Assembly (NCBI GenBank): GCA_017745075.1
Contig: JAGIAD010000001.1
Span: 623,291-687,290, forward strand
Source: Sphingobacteriaceae bacterium
Lineage (GTDB): Bacteria; Bacteroidota; Bacteroidia; Sphingobacteriales; Sphingobacteriaceae
Reading direction: 5' to 3'
DNA: 64,000 nt
The notes below the pieces were generated by a model. It was not told where the DNA came from. It saw nothing but the letters and a program-made list of their open reading frames with translations, and did not search any database. Positions 8,055 through 17,689 of the stretch are shown piece after piece. Both the position numbers and the translations under genes were made by a program. Each line of letters opens with the position of its first letter. Positions within the stretch are counted from its first letter, which is position 1.

Positions 8055-9182
8055 TTATTTCCAGTTTACTTTTTTCTTACCAAATAAGGCTAAAAATCCG
8101 TTCAGTGTTAAAAATACAAACAAAAGTATATCTAAAATCGGGAACCACCAACGTAAATCGCCATAGTTTAATCGTTTCAACAGCTTTGGATAGATAAAAC
8201 ACCTGATGATAATGCTTAATGCCAGTATTCCTAAAGCGATATATCGTGTCTCAGGGCTAAAAAACATACAAGCAGCAAAAAAGCCGTAAAATAAAAACTG
8301 AAACACGATTTGAAGGCTTAAAATAAATTTATGCTTTGATTTATAAAATTTACCGGCCCCAAAATGGCGCTTTTTCTGCCTTAGATAACCACTCCAGGTT
8401 GTATTTGGCTCGCTCCACACATGGCTGTCGCGATGTAAACGGATTTCAGTATTGTATTTAGTTGCATGTGCATTTACAAATAAATCGTCGTCGCCAGATG
8501 GGATGTGCATATGCGCTGCAAATCCTTTATTTTTAAAAAACAGCGACTTTTTGTAGGCCATGTTACGCCCAACCCCCATATATGGCATGCCTTTTAATGC
8601 AAAAGACAGGTAATTTACTGCAGTAAAAAAGGTTTCAAACCTGATCAGTGCATTTAAAAGGCTCCTTTTTTTCATGTAAGGAGAATACCCCAATACAATT
8701 TCTGTATTTTCATCAGCTGGTTGCTGCATGTCCATCAGCCAATGTTCTGAAGCAGGCGTACAATCGGCATCGGTAAAAACCAGCCAATCATATTTGGCAG
8801 CTTTTATACCCATGGTTACTGCAAATTTTTTACCTGCAATAAATTTATCATTATCTAAAATCTTTACCACTTTTAGATTGGAATATCTCTTTTCCAGTTG
8901 CTCTAAAAACTCGCCTGTGCCATCCCAGGAGCGATCGTTAACCACAACCACCTCAAATTCAGGATACTCCTGATTAAATACCGAAGGAAGATACTGCTCT
9001 AAATTTACAATTTCATTCCGGGCACATACAATAACACTTATCGGTTTACGTGCCGATAACGGCACCTCTTCAATCGCAACCCTGGCCAGTTTCAAATGAA
9101 CAAAAAGTACATAATAGAGCTGAACCAAAAGGCAAAAAGCCAATATCGAGAGCAGGATAATTTCAAATGGGGTTAATATCAC
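8055..9182 (-). CDS. Membrane-anchored family 2 glycosyltransferase
   Basis: A hydrophobic anchor at the N terminus precedes a GT-A domain with PISVIVCARNE, the VVVVNDRSWDGT segment, the TDADC metal-binding DxD-like motif near residue 138, and RQKKRHFGAGKFY resembling the acceptor Q/RxxRW box. Two to three membrane helices follow at the C terminus. This is the layout of processive or lipid-linked GT2 enzymes; donor and acceptor are not evident. The longer reading starts with TTG at 9272 inside the tgt promoter region, so I place the start at the GTG at 9182, giving 375 residues. That start is not certain. Confidence 0.82.
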   Translation of the reverse strand: MILTPFEIILLSILAFCLLVQLYYVLFVHLKLARVAIEEVPLSARKPISVIVCARNEIVNLEQYLPSVFNQEYPEFEVVVVNDRSWDGTGEFLEQLEKRYSNLKVVKILDNDKFIAGKKFAVTMGIKAAKYDWLVFTDADCTPASEHWLMDMQQPADENTEIVLGYSPYMKKRSLLNALIRFETFFTAVNYLSFALKGMPYMGVGRNMAYKKSLFFKNKGFAAHMHIPSGDDDLFVNAHATKYNTEIRLHRDSHVWSEPNTTWSGYLRQKKRHFGAGKFYKSKHKFILSLQIVFQFLFYGFFAACMFFSPETRYIALGILALSIIIRCFIYPKLLKRLNYGDLRWWFPILDILLFVFLTLNGFLALFGKKKVNWK

Positions 9183-9279
9183 GATGGTAAAATAAACAGG
9201 CGCAAATTTCTCATTTTTAATCTGTAAAACACTTTTATGTGGATAAAAAATTAAACAAAATAATGCCCTCAATTTTTGC

Positions 9280-9287
9280 TATTTTTG
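9280..9287 (+). promoter_or_regulatory. Bacteroidetes -7 promoter element for tgt
   Basis: TATTTTTG fits the Bacteroidetes -7 consensus TAnnTTTG and lies 28 bases before the tgt ATG. No clear -33 TTTG was assigned. Confidence 0.45.
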
Positions 9288-9315
9288 GCAGATTTTTGAC
9301 GAGAAAAAACACATT

Positions 9316-10446
9316 ATGAAATTTAGTTTACAGGCTAACGATCCATTATCAAAAGCCAGGGCCGGGACGGTAACAACAGCCCATGGCGAAATACAAACCC
9401 CTATTTTTATGCCTGTTGGCACTGCCGGAACGGTTAAAGCCGTACATCAGCGCGAACTTAAAGACGATATCGACGCAAAAATCATTCTGGGTAATACTTA
9501 TCACCTCTATTTAAGACCAGGCCTTGATACCCTGGAAAAAGCAGGTGGTTTACATAAATTTATTGGCTGGGACCGTCCTATATTAACCGATAGTGGTGGT
9601 TACCAGGTATATTCTTTAAGCAAAGTCCGTAAAATTAAGGAAGAAGGTGTTACTTTCTACTCCCATATTGACGGCTCGAAACACCTTTTCACTCCTGAAT
9701 ATGCCATGGATATCCAGCGCACCATTGGTGCAGATATCATTATGGCATTTGATGAATGTACGCCTTATCCATGCGACTATACCTATGCGGCGCAATCGAT
9801 AAAAATGACACACCGTTGGTTAAAACGCTGCTGTGAACGTTTTGACACTACAGAACCCAAATATGGTTTCGACCAAACGCTATTCCCTATTGTACAGGGC
9901 TCGGTATACAAAGATCTGCGGATTAAATCAGCAGAATTTATTGCCAGTATGGGCCGTGAAGGCAATGCTATTGGTGGTTTATCAGTTGGCGAGCCGGCAG
10001 AAGAGATGTACGCGATGACAGAAGTGGTATGCGATATATTACCGGCAGAAAAGCCGCGTTATCTAATGGGAGTAGGTACACCGATTAATATCCTGGAAAA
10101 CATTGCTTTAGGCGTGGATATGTTCGATTGTGTAATGCCTACAAGAAATGCAAGAAACGGCATGCTTTTTACCAGAAACGGGATCATCAACATCAGGAAC
10201 AAGAAATGGGAGAATGATTTTTCTCCATTGGATGCCGAGAGCGACCTATATGCCGACCAGGTAACCAGCAAGGCTTATTTAAGGCATCTGGTACACAGCA
10301 AAGAGATGCTTGGCGCACAAATTGCTACCTTGCATAACCTGCATTTCTATCTTTGGTTGGTAAAACAGGCCAGAGAGAAGATTATTAGTGGTGAATTTTA
10401 CGAGTGGAAAAACAAAATGGTTAAAATATTAGGCAATAAGCTATAA
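9316..10446 (+). CDS. tgt: tRNA-guanine transglycosylase
   Basis: The 376-residue protein has TGT hallmarks: TPIFMPVGTAGTVK, LTDSGGYQVYSL with the catalytic-pocket Asp, GGLSVGEP, and FDCVMPTRNARNG with the nucleophile Asp. Bacterial TGT inserts preQ1 at G34 of GUN-anticodon tRNAs. Oddly, the usual zinc motif ECDCYTC is replaced by ESDLYAD (residues 308-314), so all three zinc cysteines are gone (Ser309, Leu311, Asp314), while the fourth ligand His340 in TLHNLHFY remains at the expected spacing. It starts a probable operon: the lptG/F gene follows after one base. Confidence 0.95.
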   Translation: MKFSLQANDPLSKARAGTVTTAHGEIQTPIFMPVGTAGTVKAVHQRELKDDIDAKIILGNTYHLYLRPGLDTLEKAGGLHKFIGWDRPILTDSGGYQVYSLSKVRKIKEEGVTFYSHIDGSKHLFTPEYAMDIQRTIGADIIMAFDECTPYPCDYTYAAQSIKMTHRWLKRCCERFDTTEPKYGFDQTLFPIVQGSVYKDLRIKSAEFIASMGREGNAIGGLSVGEPAEEMYAMTEVVCDILPAEKPRYLMGVGTPINILENIALGVDMFDCVMPTRNARNGMLFTRNGIINIRNKKWENDFSPLDAESDLYADQVTSKAYLRHLVHSKEMLGAQIATLHNLHFYLWLVKQAREKIISGEFYEWKNKMVKILGNKL

Positions 10447-10447
10447 A

Positions 10448-11551
10448 ATGAATCTGTTAAAAGGAAGGATAAAAATCATCGATCAGTACATTATCGGCAA
10501 ATACCTGGGTACATTTATCTACACCCTAGCTATTTTCGTAATCATTATTGTGGTGTTCGACCTATCTGAAAAGATGGATGATTTTATGAAAAGCGGATTG
10601 AGTTTTTGGGGAATCCTCTCTAAATATTATGCCGGTTCCATTCCATTTTATGTCAATATGCTTTCGCCGCTGATTAATTTTATCGCAGTAATTTTCTTTA
10701 CGGCAAAGATGGCCGATCAGACAGAGATTGTTCCGATTTTAAGTGGTGGTGTCAGTTTTAACCGCTTTTTGTTTCCTTACCTGGTATCGGCTTCCATCAT
10801 TTTCTCTGCCAACCTGTTATCCAACCTGTACATTCTGCCCTATACCAATACCCTAAAAAATAGTTTCGAAAACACCTACGTAAAGCGCAACGACCCTTCT
10901 TCCAAATCTAAAATCCACATGAAACTGGATGACAGGACTTATATCTACATCGATAATTTCGACAATAAAACAAATTCGGGATACCGCTTTTCGCTTGATA
11001 ATTTTAACGGTGATATTTTAACTAAAAAAATCGTTGCGGAGAATATTAAATGGGATTCGCTCAAGCGTAAATGGCAATTAACCAATTATTCCATCCGTAA
11101 GATTGATGGCCTTAAAGAAACCATGATTTACGGTAACGGGAAGTTAAAAGATACCATTCTGGATATGCGCCCTGACGATTTCTCGGCTTATGATAATGTG
11201 GTGCAAAATTTAACCACAAAGGAACTCTCAGACAAGATCGAAAAGGAAAAAATACGTGGAACCGGCGTAATGAACGATCTTCAGTTCGAAAAATACAAAC
11301 GTTACCTGCACCCACTTTCTGCTTTTGTATTAACACTTATCGGTGTTGCATTATCATCGCGTAAAGTACGCGGAGGAGTCGGTGTATCACTAGGTATCGG
11401 GATCTTTATTAGCTTTGCTTATATTGTGTTTAATCAGTTTACACAGATGTTCTCTACCAAAGGTGGATTACCTCCATTTGCAGCTGTTATAATGCCTACA
11501 CTTTTCTTCGGATTATTAGGTTTTTATCTATTAAGGAAGGCGCCAAAATAG
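10448..11551 (+). CDS. LptF/LptG-family LPS export permease
   Basis: The 367-residue membrane protein opens with IDQYIIGKYLGTFIYTLAIF and has the YjgP/YjgQ layout: N-terminal membrane helices, a periplasmic beta-rich domain (about 140-270) and C-terminal helices with LHPLSAFVLTLIGVALSSRK. LptF and LptG form the inner-membrane part of the LptB2FG transporter that extracts lipopolysaccharide. Which of the two this is cannot be decided from one copy; the opening resembles LptG. It is sandwiched between tgt (one-base gap) and an EamA gene (two-base gap). Confidence 0.88.
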   Translation: MNLLKGRIKIIDQYIIGKYLGTFIYTLAIFVIIIVVFDLSEKMDDFMKSGLSFWGILSKYYAGSIPFYVNMLSPLINFIAVIFFTAKMADQTEIVPILSGGVSFNRFLFPYLVSASIIFSANLLSNLYILPYTNTLKNSFENTYVKRNDPSSKSKIHMKLDDRTYIYIDNFDNKTNSGYRFSLDNFNGDILTKKIVAENIKWDSLKRKWQLTNYSIRKIDGLKETMIYGNGKLKDTILDMRPDDFSAYDNVVQNLTTKELSDKIEKEKIRGTGVMNDLQFEKYKRYLHPLSAFVLTLIGVALSSRKVRGGVGVSLGIGIFISFAYIVFNQFTQMFSTKGGLPPFAAVIMPTLFFGLLGFYLLRKAPK

Positions 11552-11553
11552 CA

Positions 11554-12432
11554 ATGGAAGCTACCAAGAAAAATCTGCTCATTCTTCATCTTACTGTATT
11601 TGTTTGGGGCTTTACCGGCGTGCTCGGGAAAGTAATTTCTATCGATGCCGTACCAATGGTTTGGTACCGGGTACTTATTGCAGCCACTACACTTTTTGCC
11701 TGGTTTTTAATTACCGGGAAGAATATCAGGATCAGCAAAAAGCAGTTTATCCAATTCTTTTTAACGGGAGGAATTGTAGCAATTCACTGGATATTTTTCT
11801 TTCATGCCATCAAAGTATCTACCGTTTCGGTTACACTGGTATGCCTTTCTTCTTTCACTTTATTCACTGCAATTTTAGAGCCTTTAATTAAAAAACAACC
11901 TATTCAATTAGGCGATATCCTGATCGGTTTTTTGATTATTTTGGGCATCTATATGATCTTTAAATTTGAAGGTCAATATACTTTGGGGATCATTTTTGGA
12001 TTGCTGGCCGCAGTGGCATCAAGTCTTTTTTCAACCATCAATTCAACGCTGGTACAAAAAAGCGAACCCTCTATGATCGGTTTTTATGAGCTGGTTGGGG
12101 CGCTTTTCTGGATCACCCTATATCGCCTTTACGATGGAACTTTGCCACACACTTCCTTTAATCTGAGTACGAAAAACTGGTTCTATTTAACACTGCTTGG
12201 TACACTCTGTACATCGGTTGCCTACGTTGCAGGCGTTGCTGTTATGCGAACATTATCTGCTTTCCGAGTTGCACTAATTACCAACCTGGAGCCGGTATAC
12301 GGCATCCTATTGGCCTTCATTTTCTTTCAGAATAAGGAACAGATGACCGGTGGTTTTTATATCGGTGCAACAATTATTTTAGGCTCCATATTCTTATATC
12401 CTATCTACAAAAACAGGAAAAATAAACTGTAG
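11554..12432 (+). CDS. EamA/DMT-family transporter
   Basis: The 292-residue product is almost entirely hydrophobic, with about ten predicted helices arranged as two repeated EamA halves. Recognisable pieces are FVWGFTGVLGKVI at the start, IHWIFFFHAIKVSTVSVTLV at the end of the first half, and LEPVYGILLAFIFFQN in the second. DMT members move amino acids, nucleotide sugars or other metabolites; the substrate cannot be inferred. It is the last gene of the tgt operon and is followed by the long gene-free region. Confidence 0.88.
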   Translation: MEATKKNLLILHLTVFVWGFTGVLGKVISIDAVPMVWYRVLIAATTLFAWFLITGKNIRISKKQFIQFFLTGGIVAIHWIFFFHAIKVSTVSVTLVCLSSFTLFTAILEPLIKKQPIQLGDILIGFLIILGIYMIFKFEGQYTLGIIFGLLAAVASSLFSTINSTLVQKSEPSMIGFYELVGALFWITLYRLYDGTLPHTSFNLSTKNWFYLTLLGTLCTSVAYVAGVAVMRTLSAFRVALITNLEPVYGILLAFIFFQNKEQMTGGFYIGATIILGSIFLYPIYKNRKNKL

Positions 12433-14385
12433 TTCTTGGCAAAAACGAACCTGTTTTTTTAATAAAATTCCATTAATAAATATCAGTGTTAAACTGCGTA
12501 GTATTGATAAATCTTTGCTCAGACAACAAGATGTAAGCCAAGGCCAAAAGATGCGAATAACGGCATTTAAAGAGCGTTTAAATATGCAGTAATCATGCAA
12601 GGGCAGACTTCCATATCTTTAATAAACTGCCCCTTATTCCTCAAAACCGGTCAACACCAATAACTGCTAAACTAATCTCTCTTGCCGGATTACAGCTTGC
12701 TTGTTAAAAGCAATACATCAAAAAAACTAATGATTCTTCATTCATGATTTAGTCGATATCGAAGGTTCGTCCGGAATAAATAATGGCGACTGTACTATGT
12801 AAAAACCTTAACGGATTATTGCCATTAAAACATGCCTTGGATAATACCCAAAAGACAACCACAAAACAAAAGATAAATTCACCAGAAACTGAATTTTAAC
12901 TTTAAAAAAGTGGGAGAATAAACAATCAAAAAGAAGGAGCTTATTTAGAATAATGAGTAAGAAAAAATCATTAAAATATTAATCAAAATAAAGACTAAAA
13001 AACACCAGTAAGATAAGACCATAAAAATGCAACTCCTACTTACAAACATGTTTAAATACAACAACAATAAAGCTGTAAAAAATGAAATAAAAAATCATGC
13101 GGGTAATGCAATAAATCAATAGAGAATTAGGTCAAATCGACGCCAGATTTCGACCTAAAACCATGCGTCTTTAGAAGCTAAAAACCCATTAAATTTCTTA
13201 ACTGGATTTCCTTCTAAAGAACCATTATTTTTAGTTTATTCTTACCTTAAAAACGAGGCTGAAATAAGCTTACACCTCGTAAACATTCTAGATTACCTGT
13301 CACAGTCCCTAGCTATAAACGAGTCCTGTCAAAGTCAAAAATCACATCGGTTTTAATGTTCAATCATTTAAAAAGATCATAAAAAATGGGCTTACCAATG
13401 TCCCATAATTGAGTTTTTCCAAATAAAAACGATCAAATTCTTATCCATTTTACTTATTGAAAAATCAGCAATAGAATTCACAAAAAACACGGTTTAAACC
13501 ACTTTAAAGACATATTTTTCATATAAAATTGATTTTTCATAAAATTTATCCAAAAGTTCATTCACCCGGGAATATCGCAAGGAAATCGCATTATCGAGGC
13601 AAAAATTTCGTCTTTTAAGACCTAAAAACGCAAAAAAAATATACAAAATGGAATGCCTGAACTAAAATTCGGAAGAGAATTTAGGCGCTAAAATCCTGAT
13701 TTCAACTATAAAAAAATAGATTTTAAATCGTCAACCCTAACGTCCCAAACACCGTGAATTTAGAAATCTCCTGTTGTGAAAGTTAAAATTTGGGCCTGAT
13801 AAAGAAAAAACGGGATTAAATTAATCGTTAAAAATTAAAGACATTTTGTCACAAAGCACCGTCTCTCAAACAAAACAGAGTCTTAAAAATCAGTATTAAT
13901 TTAGAAATCAGATAATGCAAATCTCCAAAGTTATGGGATTTAAAATTCAATTCTTGGGTCTTTAAAAATCAATTTTATTACAGGGATTTTTCCATCTCTA
14001 ACCCAATATACCAGGCACATTTCAACTCATAAAAATCTGGCCGAAAGGCACCGAAATTCGAATGACCAAGATTCAATTTTCATGACCGGGACCTTGTTTG
14101 CCCATTCATACAAAAATTTAAAAAGCCACAAAAATTTTCAATAAAAATCGATTAATAAGTGTAAATTAAGTTAATAAATTCAAGCAGATAAAAAATTTGA
14201 AAAAGTGCTTTAATCCGCTATAAAAACAGGCTGTTAAACACAAAAAAAACAACAATTAATAAATTTATATAAAATTCATTAATTGTTGTAAATCAATAAT
14301 TTAACACATTAAACATAAATTAAAAATTTACATTTTAAAACACTTACAAAATTTAAAAAACTAAATATTTTAGCAAAGATTTTAG
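12433..14385. other. 1.95 kb A-rich region without recognisable genes
   Basis: No open frame of convincing length or codon character exists on either strand. The + strand is strongly A-rich and G-poor, unlike flanking genes. Words such as taaaaatc and taaaaac recur (near 13885, 13963, 14030, 14143), and the 12-mer aatttagaaatc occurs at 13757 and 13898. Small hairpins are visible: taggtcaaatc/gatttcgaccta at 13128-13157, gggcag/ctgccc near 12600-12632, acgagg/cctcgt near 13253-13279. None of the dispersed repeat families of this window is present. It could be a very long leader of the next gene, a noncoding RNA locus, or decayed sequence. Confidence 0.6.
14250..14288. promoter_or_regulatory. 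Palindrome upstream of the 934-residue gene
   Basis: The arms caacaattaataaattta (14250-14267) and aaaattcattaattgttg (14271-14288) pair over 18 positions with two mismatches. The palindrome ends 97 bases before the ATG at 14386. A -7-like TATTTTAG lies between, at about 14367-14374. An operator or a transcript hairpin are both possible. Confidence 0.4.
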
Positions 14386-17190
14386 ATGAATTTAAAAAAA
14401 GCAAACAATAAACTAATTATCAAGTATTTAAGTACAATTACTTTAAGTTTTATTTCACTATCAGGTTTTGGGCAGATTTTCAGCACCGCACAAAACCCAC
14501 TTAGTGTAAAATGGAACTATATTTCATCAGGAGGCTTTAAAATCATCTATCCTGCGGAACTGGAGAAAGAAGCCCAGAGAATGGCCAATACCCTACCCTT
14601 CATCTATACCAAGATTGGGCTGGGTTTAAGGCAACAAAAAACCACTATCCCACTCCTGTTACAGAACCGCGGAACGGTTGCAAATGGCTTTGTTCAGCTA
14701 GGTCCAAAGAAGTCTGAATTCTATACCACCCCACCTCAGTTTTTCGACAGTCAGGATTGGCTGAACAACCTCGCCGTACATGAACTTAGGCACGTTGCAC
14801 AATTTGACAAATTGACAGGAACGCAGGCACATCCTTTTCCGGAGCTGGTATACTTCGCTTATTTTGGGGCAGGTATCCCAATCTGGTTTTTCGAGGGCGA
14901 TGCCGTAGTAAACGAAACCGCGCTTACCTATTCTGGCCGGGGCCGGCAGCCGAACTGGATCATGCCTTACCGGGCTGCGATTTTAGAAGGCAAAAAATTT
15001 ACGTACAGTAAAGCATATTTTGGTTCGAATAAAGACGTTACACCTGGTTACTACCAAACCGGATATTTGATGGTTGCCGACATGAAGGAAAAGTATGGTC
15101 AGTTCATTTCCGATAGCTTACTCAGCGACATCAGGAAAAGACCTGTAAGGCCTTATCCTTTTTCGAAAAGCCTAAAAAAATATACAGGAGAAAATACCCG
15201 GCAATATTTTTTAGCTACCCAAAATAAACTTGCCGAAAAATGGAAAATACAGCAAGAAAAATCTGCTCCTGAAAACTATGAAAGTTTAAACCAGGAAACA
15301 TGGTTAGCGACAAATTATTTTTTACCGGTCAGGCTTAATAATGGCCAGATTTTAGCACTCAAAGAAAGTAAGAAAGACGCGCGGCATTTTGTATTGATTA
15401 ACGAAGATAAAAAGGAGCAAAAATTATTTGGAATCGGTTACCAGGAACAGCCCTGGTTCAGCCTTAAAAACGACCTCCTGGTTTGGGATGAAATCCGCTA
15501 CGATCCGAGATATAAACAACGGAGTTATAGTGTAATCTGTTCATACAATTTAAAGACAAAAAAATTCAATAAACTAAGCAGTAAAAGCAGGCTCTTCTCC
15601 CCTAGCCTTTCTGATGATGGGAAGAAAATTATTGCAGCCAAAGTTGAACTCAACAACCAGTTCAACCTGGTAGAAATTGATGCAGCCTCAGGAAAGATTT
15701 TAAAGACCTATCCAAATCCTGAAAACGAAATCCTGCAAACACCAGCCTTCGATAAGAGCGGAAACAAAATTGCTTACATCGGTGTAACAGAAAAAGGGAA
15801 AAGTTTATGGCTGATGGATGGAGAAAAAAAATCGGTGTTGATTTCGAACAGCCGGCAACAGCTCAGTCGTCCGGTTTTTATTCAGGATAAAATTGTTTTC
15901 AATGCGCATTTTAATGGCATCGATAATGTTTACGGAATTGATCCTATTTCAAAAAAAATAACAGCACTTAGTGCATCTAAATACGGGGCCTTTAACCCAA
16001 CCGAAAGCGGTGGTGGGAAAATCATTTTTAACAACTATAAAATCAACGGTTACGAAATTGCCGAAACTACCATAACTGAAAAACCGGTAGGTGAAAATAA
16101 CTTTGTCGATTTTTCGGTAGCAGCACAAAAGCAGGAAAACGTAGGGAATGTTTTCGACAAAATTCCGGATAGCACTTACCAGCCTAAACGCTACCATCAG
16201 GCGCTAAATCTTTTCAGTGTTCATAGCATTATCCCGGTAATTGATAACGAATATGTTTTTGGTCTGGAGCTTCAATCGAACAACCTGCTTAATACCATGG
16301 ACTTTTATTCGGGGGCAAAATATCACCGCGATTTAAAGCGTTTTGAATATACGGCAGATATTAGCTATAAGGCGCTCTACCCTGTATTTAGTGTTCTGTA
16401 TCGCAACCGCCCGAAAAGAACCTTCTACAGGGCTAAAAATGTGGTACAGCAAGGCGATTGGAGAGAGAATTATATCAAGCTTAATGCATCTCTTCCTTTA
16501 TCGTTTAACGCCCGCAACGAGAACTATGCTTTTACGCTAAATACGGCAACCAGTTTTACACAAAGATACCTGCCAGAAAACATGCCTACGGGTTTTATCA
16601 GGGAGCTTAAATTCCCGATGGAATATAATTTCACTTTCAACCACAGTGTACGTACCACCGAAAGAGATATTGCACCAAGGTGGGCACAGGTATTCAGGGC
16701 AACTTACAATCACCAACCCTTCGACAAGAATTTAAAAGGAGAAATTTTAGCGCTCGAAAGTTTCCTTTACTTCCCTGGCTTTGCAAAAAACCATTCCTTC
16801 CTGGCAAGCTTTAATTATCAAAAGGCAAGCGGGGTAAACCAGTATGCAACGGAGATTGCAACCGTGTATGGGTACAACAATATTTTAGCAAAAAGCAAGC
16901 TGCAGAATAGCCTGCTTTTTAATTATCGTTTTCCATTTGCCTTTCCTGATTGGGAGCTGGGTCCGCTGGCTTACGTGAGGAATTTTAGGGCAGGTTTATT
17001 TTGCCATTATGAGAACATCGGCAAGGGCACTACCTTTAACGATCCTAAAACTTATGGCGTAGAATTGAACACCAGTGTAAACCTTTTGCGGTATCAACCT
17101 GTTGTAGATTTAGGAGCAAGATTGGTTTTTGTCAACCAGATTTACAATCAAAATCCGATATTAGAGTTTTCATTTAATTATAGCTTTTAA
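14386..17190 (+). CDS. Gluzincin-like domain + TolB-like propeller + outer-membrane barrel
   Basis: This 934-residue protein has an N-terminal signal region (cleavage likely after GFGQ, residue 30). Residues 40-200 carry LAVHELRHVAQF, an HExxH motif (His132, Glu133, His136), and IWFFEGDAVVNET with Glu170 34 residues on, the arrangement of gluzincin zinc peptidases. About residues 290-580 show repeated short beta blades like TolB/WD40 propellers (LFSPSLSDDGKKII, TPAFDKSGNKIAYIG). The last 300 residues alternate aromatic strands and end in LEFSFNYSF, a typical outer-membrane barrel terminus. It is probably a surface protease or receptor; substrate unknown. It follows the 2 kb desert and precedes a LapA-like gene by 3 bases. 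Confidence 0.75.
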   Translation: MNLKKANNKLIIKYLSTITLSFISLSGFGQIFSTAQNPLSVKWNYISSGGFKIIYPAELEKEAQRMANTLPFIYTKIGLGLRQQKTTIPLLLQNRGTVANGFVQLGPKKSEFYTTPPQFFDSQDWLNNLAVHELRHVAQFDKLTGTQAHPFPELVYFAYFGAGIPIWFFEGDAVVNETALTYSGRGRQPNWIMPYRAAILEGKKFTYSKAYFGSNKDVTPGYYQTGYLMVADMKEKYGQFISDSLLSDIRKRPVRPYPFSKSLKKYTGENTRQYFLATQNKLAEKWKIQQEKSAPENYESLNQETWLATNYFLPVRLNNGQILALKESKKDARHFVLINEDKKEQKLFGIGYQEQPWFSLKNDLLVWDEIRYDPRYKQRSYSVICSYNLKTKKFNKLSSKSRLFSPSLSDDGKKIIAAKVELNNQFNLVEIDAASGKILKTYPNPENEILQTPAFDKSGNKIAYIGVTEKGKSLWLMDGEKKSVLISNSRQQLSRPVFIQDKIVFNAHFNGIDNVYGIDPISKKITALSASKYGAFNPTESGGGKIIFNNYKINGYEIAETTITEKPVGENNFVDFSVAAQKQENVGNVFDKIPDSTYQPKRYHQALNLFSVHSIIPVIDNEYVFGLELQSNNLLNTMDFYSGAKYHRDLKRFEYTADISYKALYPVFSVLYRNRPKRTFYRAKNVVQQGDWRENYIKLNASLPLSFNARNENYAFTLNTATSFTQRYLPENMPTGFIRELKFPMEYNFTFNHSVRTTERDIAPRWAQVFRATYNHQPFDKNLKGEILALESFLYFPGFAKNHSFLASFNYQKASGVNQYATEIATVYGYNNILAKSKLQNSLLFNYRFPFAFPDWELGPLAYVRNFRAGLFCHYENIGKGTTFNDPKTYGVELNTSVNLLRYQPVVDLGARLVFVNQIYNQNPILEFSFNYSF

Positions 17191-17193
17191 ACC

Positions 17194-17472
17194 ATGAGTG
17201 CAAAAACAATTTCGATTATTATCCTCACTGCCTTGCTAACCATTTTTTTAATGGTGAATACAGAACCTGTTGATTTCGATTTCCTGGTTACCACTGTTCC
17301 GGTTTCTAAACTTTTGGTTATCGGCATCTGCATCATCATCGGTTTTATTATTGGCTTTGTAGTGGGCCGTCCGCGAAAAACAGTGAGCAGTTATGATGAT
17401 GAGATCGAAAGAAATAAACCCGTTTCAAATAAAAAAGAATTGAGTGAAGAAGACAGGGATTACATCAGCTAA
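17194..17472 (+). CDS. LapA-like small membrane protein
   Basis: The 92-residue product has two hydrophobic segments (about 4-22 and 40-60) separated by NTEPVDFDFLVTTVPVSKLL, the pattern of the LapA (DUF1049) domain, then a charged cytoplasmic tail ending in EEDRDYIS. In E. coli LapA acts with LapB in regulating LpxC and LPS assembly; the role here is inferred by family only. Its ATG lies 3 bases after the stop of the 934-residue gene, so the two are probably co-expressed. Confidence 0.75.
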   Translation: MSAKTISIIILTALLTIFLMVNTEPVDFDFLVTTVPVSKLLVIGICIIIGFIIGFVVGRPRKTVSSYDDEIERNKPVSNKKELSEEDRDYIS

Positions 17473-17517
17473 GAGTTAGGATTAATAGAGTTTACGACCT
17501 GATACTCAAAATAAAAT

Positions 17518-17601
17518 CGTTATCTCGACTGGAACGCAGTGAAATGGAGAGATCTGTTTTAATAGCTCTCTCGGCTTTGTTGCACTTCGCTCGAGATGAC
17601 G
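17518..17601. repeat. Dispersed repeat, family A (copy 2)
   Basis: The element starts cgttatctcgactggaacgc and ends cgctcgagatgacg, with near-inverted termini. It lies between convergent genes and shares the ttgcacttcgctcgaga core with copies at 4381 and 40444. Confidence 0.6.
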
Positions 17602-17689
17602 GCAACCTGGGATAATGATCTTCTTAACTTTCTTTCAATCACATTGGTTTTTATGTAATGGATCATTATCGAAATAAAGGGTATTTTTT

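Noticed and set aside
12433..14385. Replication origin in the A-rich region
   Set aside because: No dnaA or gidA-type neighbours and no cluster of TTATCCACA boxes; only single partial matches.
12433..14385. RNase P RNA, tmRNA or SRP RNA
   Set aside because: Conserved cores such as gaggaaagtcc, ggggctg and the SRP tetraloop region were not seen.
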